From Anderseniella sp963700895 (GTDB lineage Bacteria; Pseudomonadota; Alphaproteobacteria; Rhizobiales; Aestuariivirgaceae), in the NCBI GenBank assembly GCA_963700895.1, contig CAVOZI010000016.1, positions 1-64,000 on the forward strand: a DNA stretch of 64,000 nucleotides, given 5' to 3'. This document shows, piece after piece, positions 23,393 through 32,504 of this stretch. Positions within the stretch are counted from its first letter, which is position 1. Each line of letters starts with the position of its first letter. The notes under the pieces were generated by a model. That model searched no databases, was not told the origin of the DNA, and saw only the letters and a program-made list of their open reading frames with translations. The position numbers and the translations under genes are program-made.

Positions 23393-25239
23393 TGAAACCC
23401 CAGGACGACAAGAAGAACTTCATTCTTGCGATGGTGCTGATGTTCGGCGTCATCCTGCTGTGGCAGACGTTCTGGGCAAAGCCTGCCCTGCAGGACGCCC
23501 AGCAACAGGCGGAACAGCAGATCAGCCAGGGTCAGACACCGCAACAGCAGACCGGCATTCCCCAGGCGCCCGCTGCCGGGGGTGGCAACGCGGTGCCGCA
23601 AGCCCAACCGGGCACTACGCCGGTGCCGGGCGGCGCCACCGGCCTGCCGCGCGACACTGCGCTCGAACAGTCGCCCCGCATACCCGTCGACACGCCAACC
23701 GTTTCGGGCAGCATCAACCTGAAGGGTGCCCGCCTCGACGACCTGCGGCTCAAGGAATACCAAGAGACGGTCGACAAGACCTCGCCAACGATCGTGCTGC
23801 TGTCGCCAGCCAACACGACCGGCACCTATTTCGCCGAGCAGGGCTGGGTGCTGCCGCAAGGCGCCACCAACAAGCTGCCAGGTCCGGACAGCGTGTGGAC
23901 CGCTCCCGCAAATGCGAAACTTACCCCGGATACGCCGGTCACGATGAGCTGGGACAATGGCGAAGGGCTGACTTTCTCCAAGACCGTTTCGATCGACGCT
24001 GACTACATGGTCACCATCGAGCAGGGCGTCGCCAACAACACCGGGACAGCGGTGAACCTGTTCCCCTATGCGCGCATCCAGCGCCAGGGCATGCCGCAGA
24101 CCGCCGGTATCTACGTTCTCTTCGAAGGTCTCAACGCGGTGCTGGGCGGCACGCTTGAAGAGATCACCTATTCCGACCTTGCCGATGACACCGCAACCCC
24201 GTTTTCGCAGAAAAGCACCGGCGGCTGGCTGGGCATCCAGGACAAGTACTGGGCAACTGCGCTCATCCCGGACCAGAAGCTGGAGTTTACAGGCACGCTG
24301 CGCCATCTGAAGCTCGGCCAGACCGATGCCTTCCAGGCCGACTATCTCACCGCCCAGCCGGTGACCGCAGCGCCGGGAGGGTCTGCCAGCTTCACCTCGA
24401 AGGTGTTCGCCGGCGCCAAGAAGTCGATCCTGATCGACGAGTACCAGGACAAGCTCGGCATCGACAAGTTCGAGCTGATGGTGGACTGGGGCTGGTTCTA
24501 CTTCATCACCAAGCCGCTGTTCGGCCTGCTGCACTGGATCAACGGACTGGTGGGCAACTTCGGCGTGGCCATCCTCGTGGTAACAGTTCTGCTGAAGCTG
24601 CTGTTCTTCCCGCTGCAGAACAAGTCGTACGCCTCGATGAGCAAGATGAAGAAGCTTGCCCCCGAGATGGAGAAGATCAAGCAGCGCTTCCCCGACGACC
24701 GGATGAAGCAGCAGCAAGCGATCATGGAGATGTACAAGAAGGAAGAGGTCAATCCGCTGTCTGGCTGCTGGCCGGTGCTGATCCAGATCCCGGTGTTCTT
24801 CGCGCTGTACAAGGTGATCTACGTCACCATCGAAATGCGCCACGCGCCGTTCGTCGGCTACCTCCAGGACCTCTCGGCGCCTGATCCGACCTCGCTGTTC
24901 AACCTGTTCGGCCTGCTGCCGTTCGAAGTACCCACATTCCTGCTGATCGGCTTCCTGCCAATCCTGATGGGCATCACCATGTGGATCCAGATGCGTCTCA
25001 ACCCGACGCCGCCGGACCCGGTGCAGGCGATGATCTTCAACTGGATGCCGGTGTTCTTCACCTTCCTGCTGGCGTCGTTCCCGGCAGGCCTGGTGCTGTA
25101 CTGGACGTGGAACAACCTGCTGTCGATCCTGCAGCAGTCGTACATCATGAAAAAGCACGGCGTCGAGATCAACCTGCTGGGCAACATGAAGGATGCCCTG
25201 GGCCTTGGCAAAAAGAACAAGGACGAGCCCGGCAAGTAA
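23389..25239 (+). CDS. yidC: Membrane protein insertase YidC
   Basis: A protein of 616 residues of the Gram-negative long type. The first transmembrane segment is FILAMVLMFGVILLWQTFW. A low-complexity Gln/Pro/Gly linker (about 35-85) precedes the periplasmic beta domain (about 100-360). The insertase core has VLLKLLFFPLQNKSYASMSK, the hairpin helices KLAPEMEKIKQRFPDD, then GCWPVLIQIPVFFALYKV, FLLIGFLPILMGITMWIQ and FPAGLVLYWTWNNLLSILQQ. The conserved TM2 Arg seen in Gram-positive YidC lies where KLLFFPLQ occurs, and I did not identify it. It inserts and folds inner-membrane proteins with or without SecYEG. It is translationally coupled to rnpA. Confidence 0.97.
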   Translation: MMKPQDDKKNFILAMVLMFGVILLWQTFWAKPALQDAQQQAEQQISQGQTPQQQTGIPQAPAAGGGNAVPQAQPGTTPVPGGATGLPRDTALEQSPRIPVDTPTVSGSINLKGARLDDLRLKEYQETVDKTSPTIVLLSPANTTGTYFAEQGWVLPQGATNKLPGPDSVWTAPANAKLTPDTPVTMSWDNGEGLTFSKTVSIDADYMVTIEQGVANNTGTAVNLFPYARIQRQGMPQTAGIYVLFEGLNAVLGGTLEEITYSDLADDTATPFSQKSTGGWLGIQDKYWATALIPDQKLEFTGTLRHLKLGQTDAFQADYLTAQPVTAAPGGSASFTSKVFAGAKKSILIDEYQDKLGIDKFELMVDWGWFYFITKPLFGLLHWINGLVGNFGVAILVVTVLLKLLFFPLQNKSYASMSKMKKLAPEMEKIKQRFPDDRMKQQQAIMEMYKKEEVNPLSGCWPVLIQIPVFFALYKVIYVTIEMRHAPFVGYLQDLSAPDPTSLFNLFGLLPFEVPTFLLIGFLPILMGITMWIQMRLNPTPPDPVQAMIFNWMPVFFTFLLASFPAGLVLYWTWNNLLSILQQSYIMKKHGVEINLLGNMKDALGLGKKNKDEPGK

Positions 25240-25266
25240 GCTGCCGGGCCCGGCAGGCTCATCCCC

Positions 25267-25902
25267 ATGCGCGAGTACGAGCCGGAAGAGATCGAAAGCG
25301 GACGCCTGCTGTTTGCCGGCGGCGTGGTGTTCCGGATGGGCGTGGCCAAACTGAGCCAGCTGCCGCCCGCCTATCCGCTTGAAGTGGCCTTTGCCGGGCG
25401 GTCAAACGTCGGCAAGTCATCGCTGCTCAACGCACTCACCGGCCGCAAGGACATCGCCCGCACCTCCAACACCCCGGGCCGCACCCGCGAGCTCAACTAT
25501 TTCGAGGTGGGCGAAGGCCAGGTGGCGCTCGTCGACATGCCGGGATATGGCTATGCGCGCGCCCAGAAATCACTGGTGAAGTCCTGGCAGTCGATCATCA
25601 TGGGGTATCTGCAAGGACGGCCCAATCTGCGCCGGGTGTTCGTGCTGATCGATTCACGCCACGGCATCAAGGCCAACGACATCGAGACCCTGGACCAGCT
25701 GGACGAGGCCGCGGTGAACTACCATATCGTGCTGACCAAGGCCGACAAGCTCAAGGCGGCCGAGCGGGACAAGGTGCTGGACGCCACGGCCAAGGCCATC
25801 GCCAGACGCCCGGCAGCATTTCCCGATGTCATCATCACCTCGTCGGAAAAGGGCTGGGGCATCCCCGAACTCAGGGCCGAAATCGCTGGCATGCTGGGTT
25901 GA
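25267..25902 (+). CDS. engB: Ribosome biogenesis GTPase EngB (YihA/YsxC)
   Basis: A protein of 211 residues. The GTPase motifs are G1 GRSNVGKSSLLN, G2 region ARTSNTPGRTRELNYF, G3 VDMPGYGYA, G4 LTKADKL and G5 SSEKGWG. The order and the DMPGYGYA sequence are diagnostic for EngB. It is needed for 50S subunit assembly. It lies 27 bases after yidC in the conserved order and is probably in the same operon. Confidence 0.96.
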   Translation: MREYEPEEIESGRLLFAGGVVFRMGVAKLSQLPPAYPLEVAFAGRSNVGKSSLLNALTGRKDIARTSNTPGRTRELNYFEVGEGQVALVDMPGYGYARAQKSLVKSWQSIIMGYLQGRPNLRRVFVLIDSRHGIKANDIETLDQLDEAAVNYHIVLTKADKLKAAERDKVLDATAKAIARRPAAFPDVIITSSEKGWGIPELRAEIAGMLG

Positions 25903-26006
25903 AGACCCGCTAAATCGCCTTGAACGGTCGCGTTTTTGTTCGCAATGACAAGCCAATCCGCTATAAGGCGGGCTTGCCCGAACCGCCCTCGCATGAAGCC
26001 ACCGGA

Positions 26007-26909
26007 ATGACCACTGAAAACCATACCCAGGACATTGCCCGCGTCTTGTCTGAAGCCCTGCCGTTCATGCAGCGCTATGACGGCCAGACCGTCGTGGTGA
26101 AGTATGGCGGTCATGCGATGGTCGATCCAGAACTGTCGGCCAAGTTCGCCCGCGACATGGTGCAACTGAAGCTGTCCGGCATCAACCCGATCGTGGTGCA
26201 TGGCGGCGGCCCGCAGATCGGCGCCATGCTGGACCGGCTGAAGATCGAAAGCCGTTTCGAGGACGGCTTGCGCGTCACCGACAAGGCGACCATGGAAGTG
26301 GTCGAGATGATCCTTGCGGGCTCAATCAACAAGTCCATCGTCGCCGCTATCCAGAAGGCGGGCGGCAAGGCCATCGGCATCTCCGGCAAGGATGGCAATC
26401 TGTGCGTGGCGACGCGCCTGACGAAGACCCGCATCAACAAGGACACCGGCAAGGAAGAACAGGTCGACCTGGGCTTCGTCGGCGATCCGGGCAAGATCAA
26501 CCCGGAAATCCTGCACACCATCCTGCAATCCGAAGCGATCCCCGTTATCGCGCCGACTGGCGTCGGCCGCGACGGCGAGACCTACAACGTCAATGCCGAC
26601 ACCTTCGCCGGCGCCATCGCGGTCGCGATGAAGGCCAAGCGGCTGCTGCTGCTGACCGACGTGGCGGGCGTGCTGGACAAGGACAAGAACCTGCTGTCCG
26701 AACTGACCCTGGGCGACATCGACCGGCTGGCGGAGGACGGTACCATTTCCGGCGGCATGATCCCCAAGCTGGAAAGCTGCGCCTCGGTGGTGCGCGGCGG
26801 CGTGGAAGGCGTGGTCATCACCGACGGGCGCGTGCCGCACTGCGTGCTGCTGGAACTGCTGACCCCGCACGGCGTTGGCACCCGCATCTCTGAACGCCAG
26901 ACAAAGTGA
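26007..26909 (+). CDS. argB: Acetylglutamate kinase
   Basis: A protein of 300 residues from ATG 26007 (MTTENHTQDIARVL); the open frame upstream of it is not conserved. The amino-acid kinase fold is evident: VVKYGGHAM phosphate loop, VVHGGGPQIGAML substrate site, GISGKDGNL, NVNADTFAGAIAVAM, LLLLTDVAGVLD and GGMIPKLESC. The second step of arginine biosynthesis is phosphorylation of N-acetylglutamate, and the enzyme is usually feedback-inhibited by arginine. The stop overlaps a possible GTG start of the next gene. Confidence 0.97.
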   Translation: MTTENHTQDIARVLSEALPFMQRYDGQTVVVKYGGHAMVDPELSAKFARDMVQLKLSGINPIVVHGGGPQIGAMLDRLKIESRFEDGLRVTDKATMEVVEMILAGSINKSIVAAIQKAGGKAIGISGKDGNLCVATRLTKTRINKDTGKEEQVDLGFVGDPGKINPEILHTILQSEAIPVIAPTGVGRDGETYNVNADTFAGAIAVAMKAKRLLLLTDVAGVLDKDKNLLSELTLGDIDRLAEDGTISGGMIPKLESCASVVRGGVEGVVITDGRVPHCVLLELLTPHGVGTRISERQTK

Positions 26910-26914
26910 GCCAT

Positions 26915-27607
26915 ATGAGCGCGCCCGGATTCAATCACGTCGAGACCTGGATCTTCGACCTCGACAATACGCTCTACCCGGCGTCATGCCGGCTGTTCGA
27001 CCAGATCGACGTGCGCATGGGCGAGTTCATCTCCAGCCTGTTGCAGGTGGACCGGACCGAGGCGCGGCGCATCCAGAAGGATTATTTCTACACGTACGGC
27101 ACGACGCTGCGCGGGCTTATGGAAGAACACCGCATCGACCCGGACACCTTTCTCGACTATGTGCACGACATCGATCATTCGCCGGTGCCGACCAACCCGT
27201 TGCTGGCCACCCATCTTGAGGCGCTGCCGGGCCGCAAGCTCGTTTTCACCAACGGCACCGTGCGCCACGCCGAAAACGTCATGCACCGGATCGGCGTGAC
27301 CCACCTGTTTCACGGCATCTTCGACATCGTACATTCGGACTTCATTCCGAAGCCGTCGCGCGGACCCTACGAGAAGTTCATTGCGGAACACCAGGTGGAC
27401 CCGGCTCGCGCCGCCATGTTCGAAGATATCGCCCGCAATCTCGAGGTGCCTGCAGCACTGGGCATGACCACGGTGCTGGTGCGCGACGACCACAACGAGG
27501 ACGGCGCGATGATCAACAAGCTGAACGGCGATGCCGACGGCGCGCCGTACGTGCACCACCTCACCAACGACCTTGCCGGATTCCTCGGCCGGATCGTGGC
27601 CCCCTGA
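26915..27607 (+). CDS. HAD-family pyrimidine 5'-nucleotidase
   Basis: A protein of 230 residues from ATG 26915 (an alternative GTG at 26906 overlaps the argB stop). HAD motif I is WIFDLDNTLYP with the nucleophile Asp, motif II is VFTNGT, the motif III Lys lies in IPKPSRGPYEKF and motif IV is AAMFEDIARNLE. This subgroup resembles yeast SDT1/PHM8 and is annotated as pyrimidine 5'-nucleotidase. Its position between argB and dapD is conserved in Rhizobiales. The true substrate in bacteria is not established. Confidence 0.9.
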   Translation: MSAPGFNHVETWIFDLDNTLYPASCRLFDQIDVRMGEFISSLLQVDRTEARRIQKDYFYTYGTTLRGLMEEHRIDPDTFLDYVHDIDHSPVPTNPLLATHLEALPGRKLVFTNGTVRHAENVMHRIGVTHLFHGIFDIVHSDFIPKPSRGPYEKFIAEHQVDPARAAMFEDIARNLEVPAALGMTTVLVRDDHNEDGAMINKLNGDADGAPYVHHLTNDLAGFLGRIVAP

Positions 27608-27648
27608 CCGATCACAAACAATACATCCGCCATTCAGGAGTTGAATCC

Positions 27649-28494
27649 ATGAGCCACGCCAAGCTGCAAGCCACCATCGAGAAGGCCTGGGAAGAGCGCG
27701 ATGCCGTTACGCCCAAGACCAGGGGGGCCGTGCGCGAGGCAGTGGACAAGGCGCTGCTGCTGATGGACAGCGGCAAGGCCCGCGTGGCCGAGCGCGGCAG
27801 CGACGGCAACTGGAGCGTCAACCAGTGGCTGAAGCAGGCAGTGTTGCTGTCGTTCCGGCTCAACGACATGACCACCATCGCCAACGGCCCCGGCAAGGCC
27901 AAGTGGTGGGACAAGGTACCGTCCAAGTTCGATGGCTGGGGGGCGAAGGAATTCCGCAAGGCAGGTTTCCGTGCCGTGCCGAACTGCGTGGTGCGCCGGT
28001 CAGCCTATATCGCGCCGTCGGTGGTGCTGATGCCGTCATTCGTCAATCTCGGCGCCTACGTGGACTCAGGCACCATGGTCGACACCTGGGCGACCGTGGG
28101 CTCGTGCGCCCAGATCGGCAAGAACGTGCACCTGTCGGGCGGCGTCGGTATCGGCGGCGTGCTGGAGCCGCTGCAGGCAGGCCCAGTCATCATCGAGGAC
28201 AACTGCTTCATCGGCGCGCGCTCGGAAGTGGTCGAGGGCTGCATCGTGCGCGAAGGCGCGGTACTGGGCATGGGCGTCTATATCGGCAAGTCCACCAAGA
28301 TCGTGGATCGCGCCACCGGTGAGGTGATGTACGGCGAAGTGCCTCCGTACTCGGTGGTGGTTTCCGGCACCATGCCCGGCAAGCCGATGCCGAATGGCGA
28401 GCCCGGCCCGTCACTCTATTGCGCGGTGATCGTGAAGCGGGTCGATGAGAAGACCCGCTCCAAGACCTCGATCAACGAACTGCTGAGGGATTGA
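27649..28494 (+). CDS. dapD: Tetrahydrodipicolinate N-succinyltransferase
   Basis: A protein of 281 residues with AGGAG eight bases upstream. The N-terminal helical part includes AVDKALLLMDSGKARVAE, then SVNQWLKQAVLLSFRL. The left-handed beta-helix of hexapeptide repeats spans about 110-230 (VVLMPSFVNLGAYVDSGTMV, ATVGSCAQIGKNVHLSGGVG, EDNCFIGARSEVVEG). It transfers succinyl from succinyl-CoA in lysine/diaminopimelate synthesis. The stop overlaps the earliest possible dapE start, and both belong to the same pathway. Confidence 0.97.
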   Translation: MSHAKLQATIEKAWEERDAVTPKTRGAVREAVDKALLLMDSGKARVAERGSDGNWSVNQWLKQAVLLSFRLNDMTTIANGPGKAKWWDKVPSKFDGWGAKEFRKAGFRAVPNCVVRRSAYIAPSVVLMPSFVNLGAYVDSGTMVDTWATVGSCAQIGKNVHLSGGVGIGGVLEPLQAGPVIIEDNCFIGARSEVVEGCIVREGAVLGMGVYIGKSTKIVDRATGEVMYGEVPPYSVVVSGTMPGKPMPNGEPGPSLYCAVIVKRVDEKTRSKTSINELLRD

Positions 28495-28502
28495 GCCGGA
28501 CC

Positions 28503-29669
28503 GTGCCCGACCCCGTCGCCATCCTGCAAGACCTGATCCGCTGTCCATCCGTCACGCCAGCGGAAGCAGGCGTGCTGGACTACATGGAAAACCTGATGAA
28601 GCCGCATGGCTTCACCTGCACGCGGATGCCTTTCAGCGAAGACGGCACGGCGGACGTGGACAACCTGTTCGTGCGCCTTGGCGCTTCCGGCCCGCATTTT
28701 TGTTTTGCCGGCCACGTCGACGTGGTGCCGCCGGGCGCCGACAGCCTGTGGCGGTATCCGCCGTTTGCCGCCGAGATTCATGACGGGGTGATCTATGGCC
28801 GCGGCGCCTGCGACATGAAAGGCTCGGTGGCGGCATTCTGCGCGGCCGCCATCGGCTTTGCAGCCGATCATGACGGCAGGCTGCCCGGTTCCGTGTCGCT
28901 GCTGATCACCGGTGACGAGGAAGGCATCGCCATCAACGGCACGGTGAAGATGCTGGCCGAACTCAAGCGCCGTGGCGAGGTACCTGACGTGTGCGTGGTG
29001 GGCGAACCGACCTGCCCGCAGGTTTTCGGCGACACCGTCAAGATCGGCCGGCGAGGTTCGATCCACTTCGAGATCACGTGGAACGGCGTGCAGGGTCACT
29101 CTGCATATCCGCACAAGGCTGTGAACCCGATCACCCCGCTGGCACGGCTGATCGATCGGGTGGCGGCGCATGAACTCGACAAGGGTAACCAGCACTTCGG
29201 CCCATCCACTTTGGCGGTGACCAATTTCGACACCGGCAACCCGGCCAACAACGTCATTCCGGCCTCGGCCAATGCGCGCTTCAATGTCCGCTACAACACC
29301 GAACACACGGCTGACAGCCTGAAAGCCTGGGTAGAGCGCGAGTGCGAGACGGTGAAGCAGCAGATGGGAGGCGAGTTTTCCATCGCCGTCGTGGAAGGCG
29401 CCGACGCCTTCATGACCGAGCCGGGCCCGTTCGTCTCGACCATCGTCAGCGCGGTGAAGGCAGAGACGGGCGTGACACCAAAACTGGATACGGGCGGGGG
29501 CACGTCGGACGCCCGTTTCATCAAGGATTATTGCCCGGTAGTGGAGTTCGGCCCGATCAACCAGACCATCCACCAGGCCAACGAGAACATTCCCGCCGCA
29601 GATCTTCAACTGCTGAGCCGGGTTTACCGGCGAATGCTGGATGACTGGTTCGCGGAGGTCTCCGCGTGA
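28503..29669 (+). CDS. dapE: Succinyl-diaminopimelate desuccinylase
   Basis: Start GTG 28503 (PDPVAILQDLIRCPSVTP) is preferred; TTG 28491, which overlaps the dapD stop, is possible. The product has 388 residues. The M20 metallopeptidase features are FAGHVDVVPPG (metal His and Asp), YGRGACDMKG, TGDEEG (catalytic and bridging Glu), VGEPTC, the dimerisation lid with GSIHFEITWNGVQGHSAYPH and the C-terminal Glu/His region GPINQTIHQANE. It removes succinate to give LL-diaminopimelate for peptidoglycan and lysine. Confidence 0.97.
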   Translation: MPDPVAILQDLIRCPSVTPAEAGVLDYMENLMKPHGFTCTRMPFSEDGTADVDNLFVRLGASGPHFCFAGHVDVVPPGADSLWRYPPFAAEIHDGVIYGRGACDMKGSVAAFCAAAIGFAADHDGRLPGSVSLLITGDEEGIAINGTVKMLAELKRRGEVPDVCVVGEPTCPQVFGDTVKIGRRGSIHFEITWNGVQGHSAYPHKAVNPITPLARLIDRVAAHELDKGNQHFGPSTLAVTNFDTGNPANNVIPASANARFNVRYNTEHTADSLKAWVERECETVKQQMGGEFSIAVVEGADAFMTEPGPFVSTIVSAVKAETGVTPKLDTGGGTSDARFIKDYCPVVEFGPINQTIHQANENIPAADLQLLSRVYRRMLDDWFAEVSA

Positions 29670-30217
29670 GTTTTGCCATTCATGCGGTACGCGCGCTCAA
29701 GACCGCCTGGCAGGTGATATGCCTCGACAAGCAGGGGCTGAACGGCTTCGCGCGGGACAGGGAGGCGTTCTGGACCTCGTTCAAGGCATTCTTCCTCGTT
29801 GCGCCGATCTATCTCTATTCCTCCATCATGGGCGCGCGGCTGTCGTCGCCGCCGGTGGATGAGCCTTCCCTGCCCGGGTCGTTTGCGCTGCTGGCGCTGT
29901 TGTGGGTGCTGTGGCCATGGATGATGCTGACCATCAGCCAGATGCTGGGCGCCGAACGCAATTACGTGCGCTATGTCATCGCCTACAACTGGACCAGCGT
30001 GTTCATCGTGGCGGCCATCGTGCCGGTGCTGCTGTTGCGGCAGATGGGCATTGCCGGGCCAGGGCTTGCAGCGCTGCTCAGCCTCGGCGTCATCGGCTGG
30101 TCGCTGTTCATGCGCTGGTTCGTGGCGCGGCACGGGCTCGAGGTCAATGCACCCATCGCCGTGGCCCTGGTGGCAGGCGATCTGGCGTTGTCCATCGCCG
30201 GCAGCTTCCTGATTTGA
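29666..30217 (+). CDS. Conserved membrane protein of unknown function
   Basis: A protein of 183 residues; GTG 29666 overlaps the dapE stop, so it is translationally coupled. About five hydrophobic segments are visible: FFLVAPIYLYSSIMG, FALLALLWVLWPWMMLTI, FIVAAIVPVLLLRQ, AALLSLGVIGWSLFM and VALVAGDLALSIAGSFLI. A cytoplasmic Arg/Lys-rich N-terminus (RALKTAWQVICLDKQGLNGF) precedes them. It resembles uncharacterised membrane proteins found after dapE in Rhizobiales; I cannot assign a function. It is convergent with truA, with only 10 bases between the stops. Confidence 0.8.
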   Translation: MSFAIHAVRALKTAWQVICLDKQGLNGFARDREAFWTSFKAFFLVAPIYLYSSIMGARLSSPPVDEPSLPGSFALLALLWVLWPWMMLTISQMLGAERNYVRYVIAYNWTSVFIVAAIVPVLLLRQMGIAGPGLAALLSLGVIGWSLFMRWFVARHGLEVNAPIAVALVAGDLALSIAGSFLI

Positions 30218-30227
30218 ACACCAGAAA

Positions 30228-30965
30228 TCAGTAATCGACTGACACCAGATAGAGCCCGTCCGGCGGCGCAACGGGACCGCAAGCGGACCGGTCTGCTGCA
30301 TCGAGCGCCGCCCGGACGTCCGCCGCTGTCCACTTGCCCTCACCTGCCAGCTTGAGCGTGCCCACCAGCGAACGCACCTGGTTGTGCAGGAACGAGCGGG
30401 CCGAAGCATAGACCACCACCTCCGCGCCCTCGCGCACCACGTCGAGCCTGTCGAGCGTCTTGACCGGCGACTTCGACTGGCACTGGGCGGAACGGAAGGT
30501 GGTGAAATCGTGATGTCCTACCAGCGTCTGCGCGGCCTCGTGCATGGCTTGCGTCTCAAGCGCGTGGGGCACCCACCACACCCGGTTGCGGTCAAGTGCG
30601 GGTGGCGGCTGGCGGTCAAGGATGCGAAAGCGGTAGTGCCGGGAGGTGGCCGAGAAACGGGCGTGGAAGTCCTCGTCGACGATTGCAACATCCAGCACGC
30701 TGACGGGGTCCGGGCGAACTTGAGCGTTGATGGCACCCATCAGCTTGCCGGGCTTCCAGTCCTTCTGAAGGTCCACGTGCGCCACCTGGCCCATCGCATG
30801 AACGCCGGCATCGGTGCGGCCCGCACCGGACACGGTGACGTCTTCTTCTCCCAGCCGCATAATGGCGTCTTCCAGCGCCGCCTGCACCGACGGCTGGCCG
30901 TGCTGGCGCTGCCAGCCGGCAAACGGCGTGCCGTCATACTCGATGGTGAGCCGGTAGCGGGCCAT
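30228..30965 (-). CDS. truA: tRNA pseudouridine(38-40) synthase
   Basis: A protein of 245 residues. Conserved parts are YRLTIEYDGTPFAGWQRQ at the start, the catalytic motif SGAGRTDAGVHAMGQVAH with the nucleophilic Asp, SRHYRFRIL, and SFLHNQVRSLVGTL near the end. It forms pseudouridine at positions 38-40 in the anticodon stem. The gene follows fmt by 4 bases on the same strand in a def-fmt-truA operon read leftward. Confidence 0.97.
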   Translation of the reverse strand: MARYRLTIEYDGTPFAGWQRQHGQPSVQAALEDAIMRLGEEDVTVSGAGRTDAGVHAMGQVAHVDLQKDWKPGKLMGAINAQVRPDPVSVLDVAIVDEDFHARFSATSRHYRFRILDRQPPPALDRNRVWWVPHALETQAMHEAAQTLVGHHDFTTFRSAQCQSKSPVKTLDRLDVVREGAEVVVYASARSFLHNQVRSLVGTLKLAGEGKWTAADVRAALDAADRSACGPVAPPDGLYLVSVDY

Positions 30966-30969
30966 GGCC

Positions 30970-31908
30970 TCAGTCCACCCGGCTGCCGGGGGCTGGCCTC
31001 AACCCGTTCAGAAAGGCATCAAGGTCCATGGGGCCCTTGCCCTCGCGCTGCAGCCTGACCGGCCGTATCGCGCCAGTCAGACAGCCGATCGCCAGGCGGT
31101 CATCAAGTACGGTGGCCGGCGCGCCGGAAAGCCGGGATTCGGGTTCCACCTCAAGCAGCTTGACCCGCACCGGTTTGTCCGGCCCGGGCAGCAGGCACCA
31201 GGCACCTGGAAAGGGCGACAGGCCATGGACGTGGCGCAGCACCTGCGCTGCCGGGCGGTTGAAGTCGATGTGCGCCTCGGCCTTGGAAATCTTCTCGGCA
31301 TAGGTCACGCCGTCTTCCGGCTGGGGAACGGCGTCCAGCTTGCCGTCCCGTTCGAGCCGGGCCAGCACCGCCGACATCGCTCCGGCACCGGCCTGCGCCA
31401 GCTCGTCATGCAGCGCGCCGGCGGTGGTCCGGCCGGTGATGGCGGTTCTCGCCTCGCTCACCACCGGGCCGGTATCGAGGCCCTCGCCCATCTGCATGAT
31501 GGCGACGCCGGTCTGGTCATCGCCAGCCATGATGGCGCGCTGGATGGGCGCTGCTCCGCGCCAGCGCGGCAGCAGCGAGGCGTGCACGTTGAGGCAGCCA
31601 TGCCGCGGCGCGGCGAGGACAGGCCTGGGCAGGATCAGGCCATAGGCCACCACCACGGCAATGTCGGCGCCAAGGGCTGCCAACGCCGCCTGCTCCGCCT
31701 CGTCACGCAACGACTTGGGCGTGCGAACCTCGATGCCGTGGCTTTCAGCGAAAACGTGCACCGGCGACTTGCGCTCTTCCATGCCGCGGCCTGCCGGGCG
31801 GGGCGGCTGGGTGTAGACGCAAACGACTTCGTGGCCGTCAGCAATCATCCGGGCGAGAGTGGGCACGGCAAAGTCCGGCGTGCCCATGAAGATGCAGCGC
31901 AGGCTCAC
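30970..31908 (-). CDS. fmt: Methionyl-tRNA formyltransferase
   Basis: I start at GTG 31908 (VSLRCIFMGTPDFAVPTL), overlapping the def stop by 4 bases; the open frame upstream is not family-like. The product has 312 residues. Diagnostic motifs are FMGTPDFAVP, LPRPVLAAPRHGCLNVHASLLPRWRGAAP split over the active site (Asn-His-Asp type), and the C-terminal domain with LSPFPGAWC. It formylates initiator tRNA, and the formyl group is later removed by the co-encoded deformylase. Confidence 0.97.
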   Translation of the reverse strand: MSLRCIFMGTPDFAVPTLARMIADGHEVVCVYTQPPRPAGRGMEERKSPVHVFAESHGIEVRTPKSLRDEAEQAALAALGADIAVVVAYGLILPRPVLAAPRHGCLNVHASLLPRWRGAAPIQRAIMAGDDQTGVAIMQMGEGLDTGPVVSEARTAITGRTTAGALHDELAQAGAGAMSAVLARLERDGKLDAVPQPEDGVTYAEKISKAEAHIDFNRPAAQVLRHVHGLSPFPGAWCLLPGPDKPVRVKLLEVEPESRLSGAPATVLDDRLAIGCLTGAIRPVRLQREGKGPMDLDAFLNGLRPAPGSRVD

Positions 31909-32426
31909 GCGGTTTCCCGCTGCTGGCGGGCTATCTTGGTGAACTTGCGCACCACCATGGTGCGCTTCAGGCGCGACAGGTGGTCGATGAACAGGACACC
32001 GTTGAGATGATCGATTTCGTGCTGGATGCAGGTGGCCATCAGGCCGGTGCAATGCATCTCCTGTGGCTTGCCCTGCTCGTCGATGTACCTGACCTTCACT
32101 TCCGCCGGGCGTTCGACATCGTAGAACACGTCAGGAATGGACAGGCAGCCTTCCTCGTACACCGACGTCTCGTCGCTCGACCAGACGATCTCGGGGTTGA
32201 TGAAGGCATGCGGATCCTTCGGCTTGTCTTCCTTGGCCAGGTCGATAACCAGCAGGCGGCGCGGAATGCCGACCTGCACGGCGGCAAGACCGATGCCCGG
32301 CGCGTCGTACATGGTCTGCAGCATGTCGCCCAGCAGCGTGCGCAAGTCATCGTCAACCCGCTCGACGGGTTGCGACATCTGTTTCAGTACCGGGTCCGGC
32401 AGCTTGACAATGGGTCGAATGGTCAT
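31905..32426 (-). CDS. def: Peptide deformylase
   Basis: A protein of 173 residues from ATG 32426 (MTIRPIVKLPDPVL). The three family motifs are present: GIGLAAVQVG (45-54), EEGCLS with metal ligand C94, and QHEIDH with ligands H136 and H140 and catalytic E137. It removes the formyl group from new proteins. It is the first gene of the def-fmt-truA operon, with overlapping stop and start between def and fmt. Confidence 0.97.
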   Translation of the reverse strand: MTIRPIVKLPDPVLKQMSQPVERVDDDLRTLLGDMLQTMYDAPGIGLAAVQVGIPRRLLVIDLAKEDKPKDPHAFINPEIVWSSDETSVYEEGCLSIPDVFYDVERPAEVKVRYIDEQGKPQEMHCTGLMATCIQHEIDHLNGVLFIDHLSRLKRTMVVRKFTKIARQQRETA

Positions 32427-32504
32427 GAACGCCCGTAATCCGCGCAAGAAATCTCTGCCACTGAGATAAGCATTCCCGGCTTGCCGGTCAATTGCCAGGC
32501 AGCG

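Noticed and set aside
23191..25158. Leftward 655-codon open frame antisense to yidC and rnpA.
   Set aside because: His/Arg/Gln-rich composition typical of an antisense shadow in GC-rich DNA. The plus strand encodes a clear YidC.
28416..29609. Leftward 397-codon open frame antisense to dapE.
   Set aside because: No domain recognised and fully opposite a convincing DapE with all metal-binding motifs.
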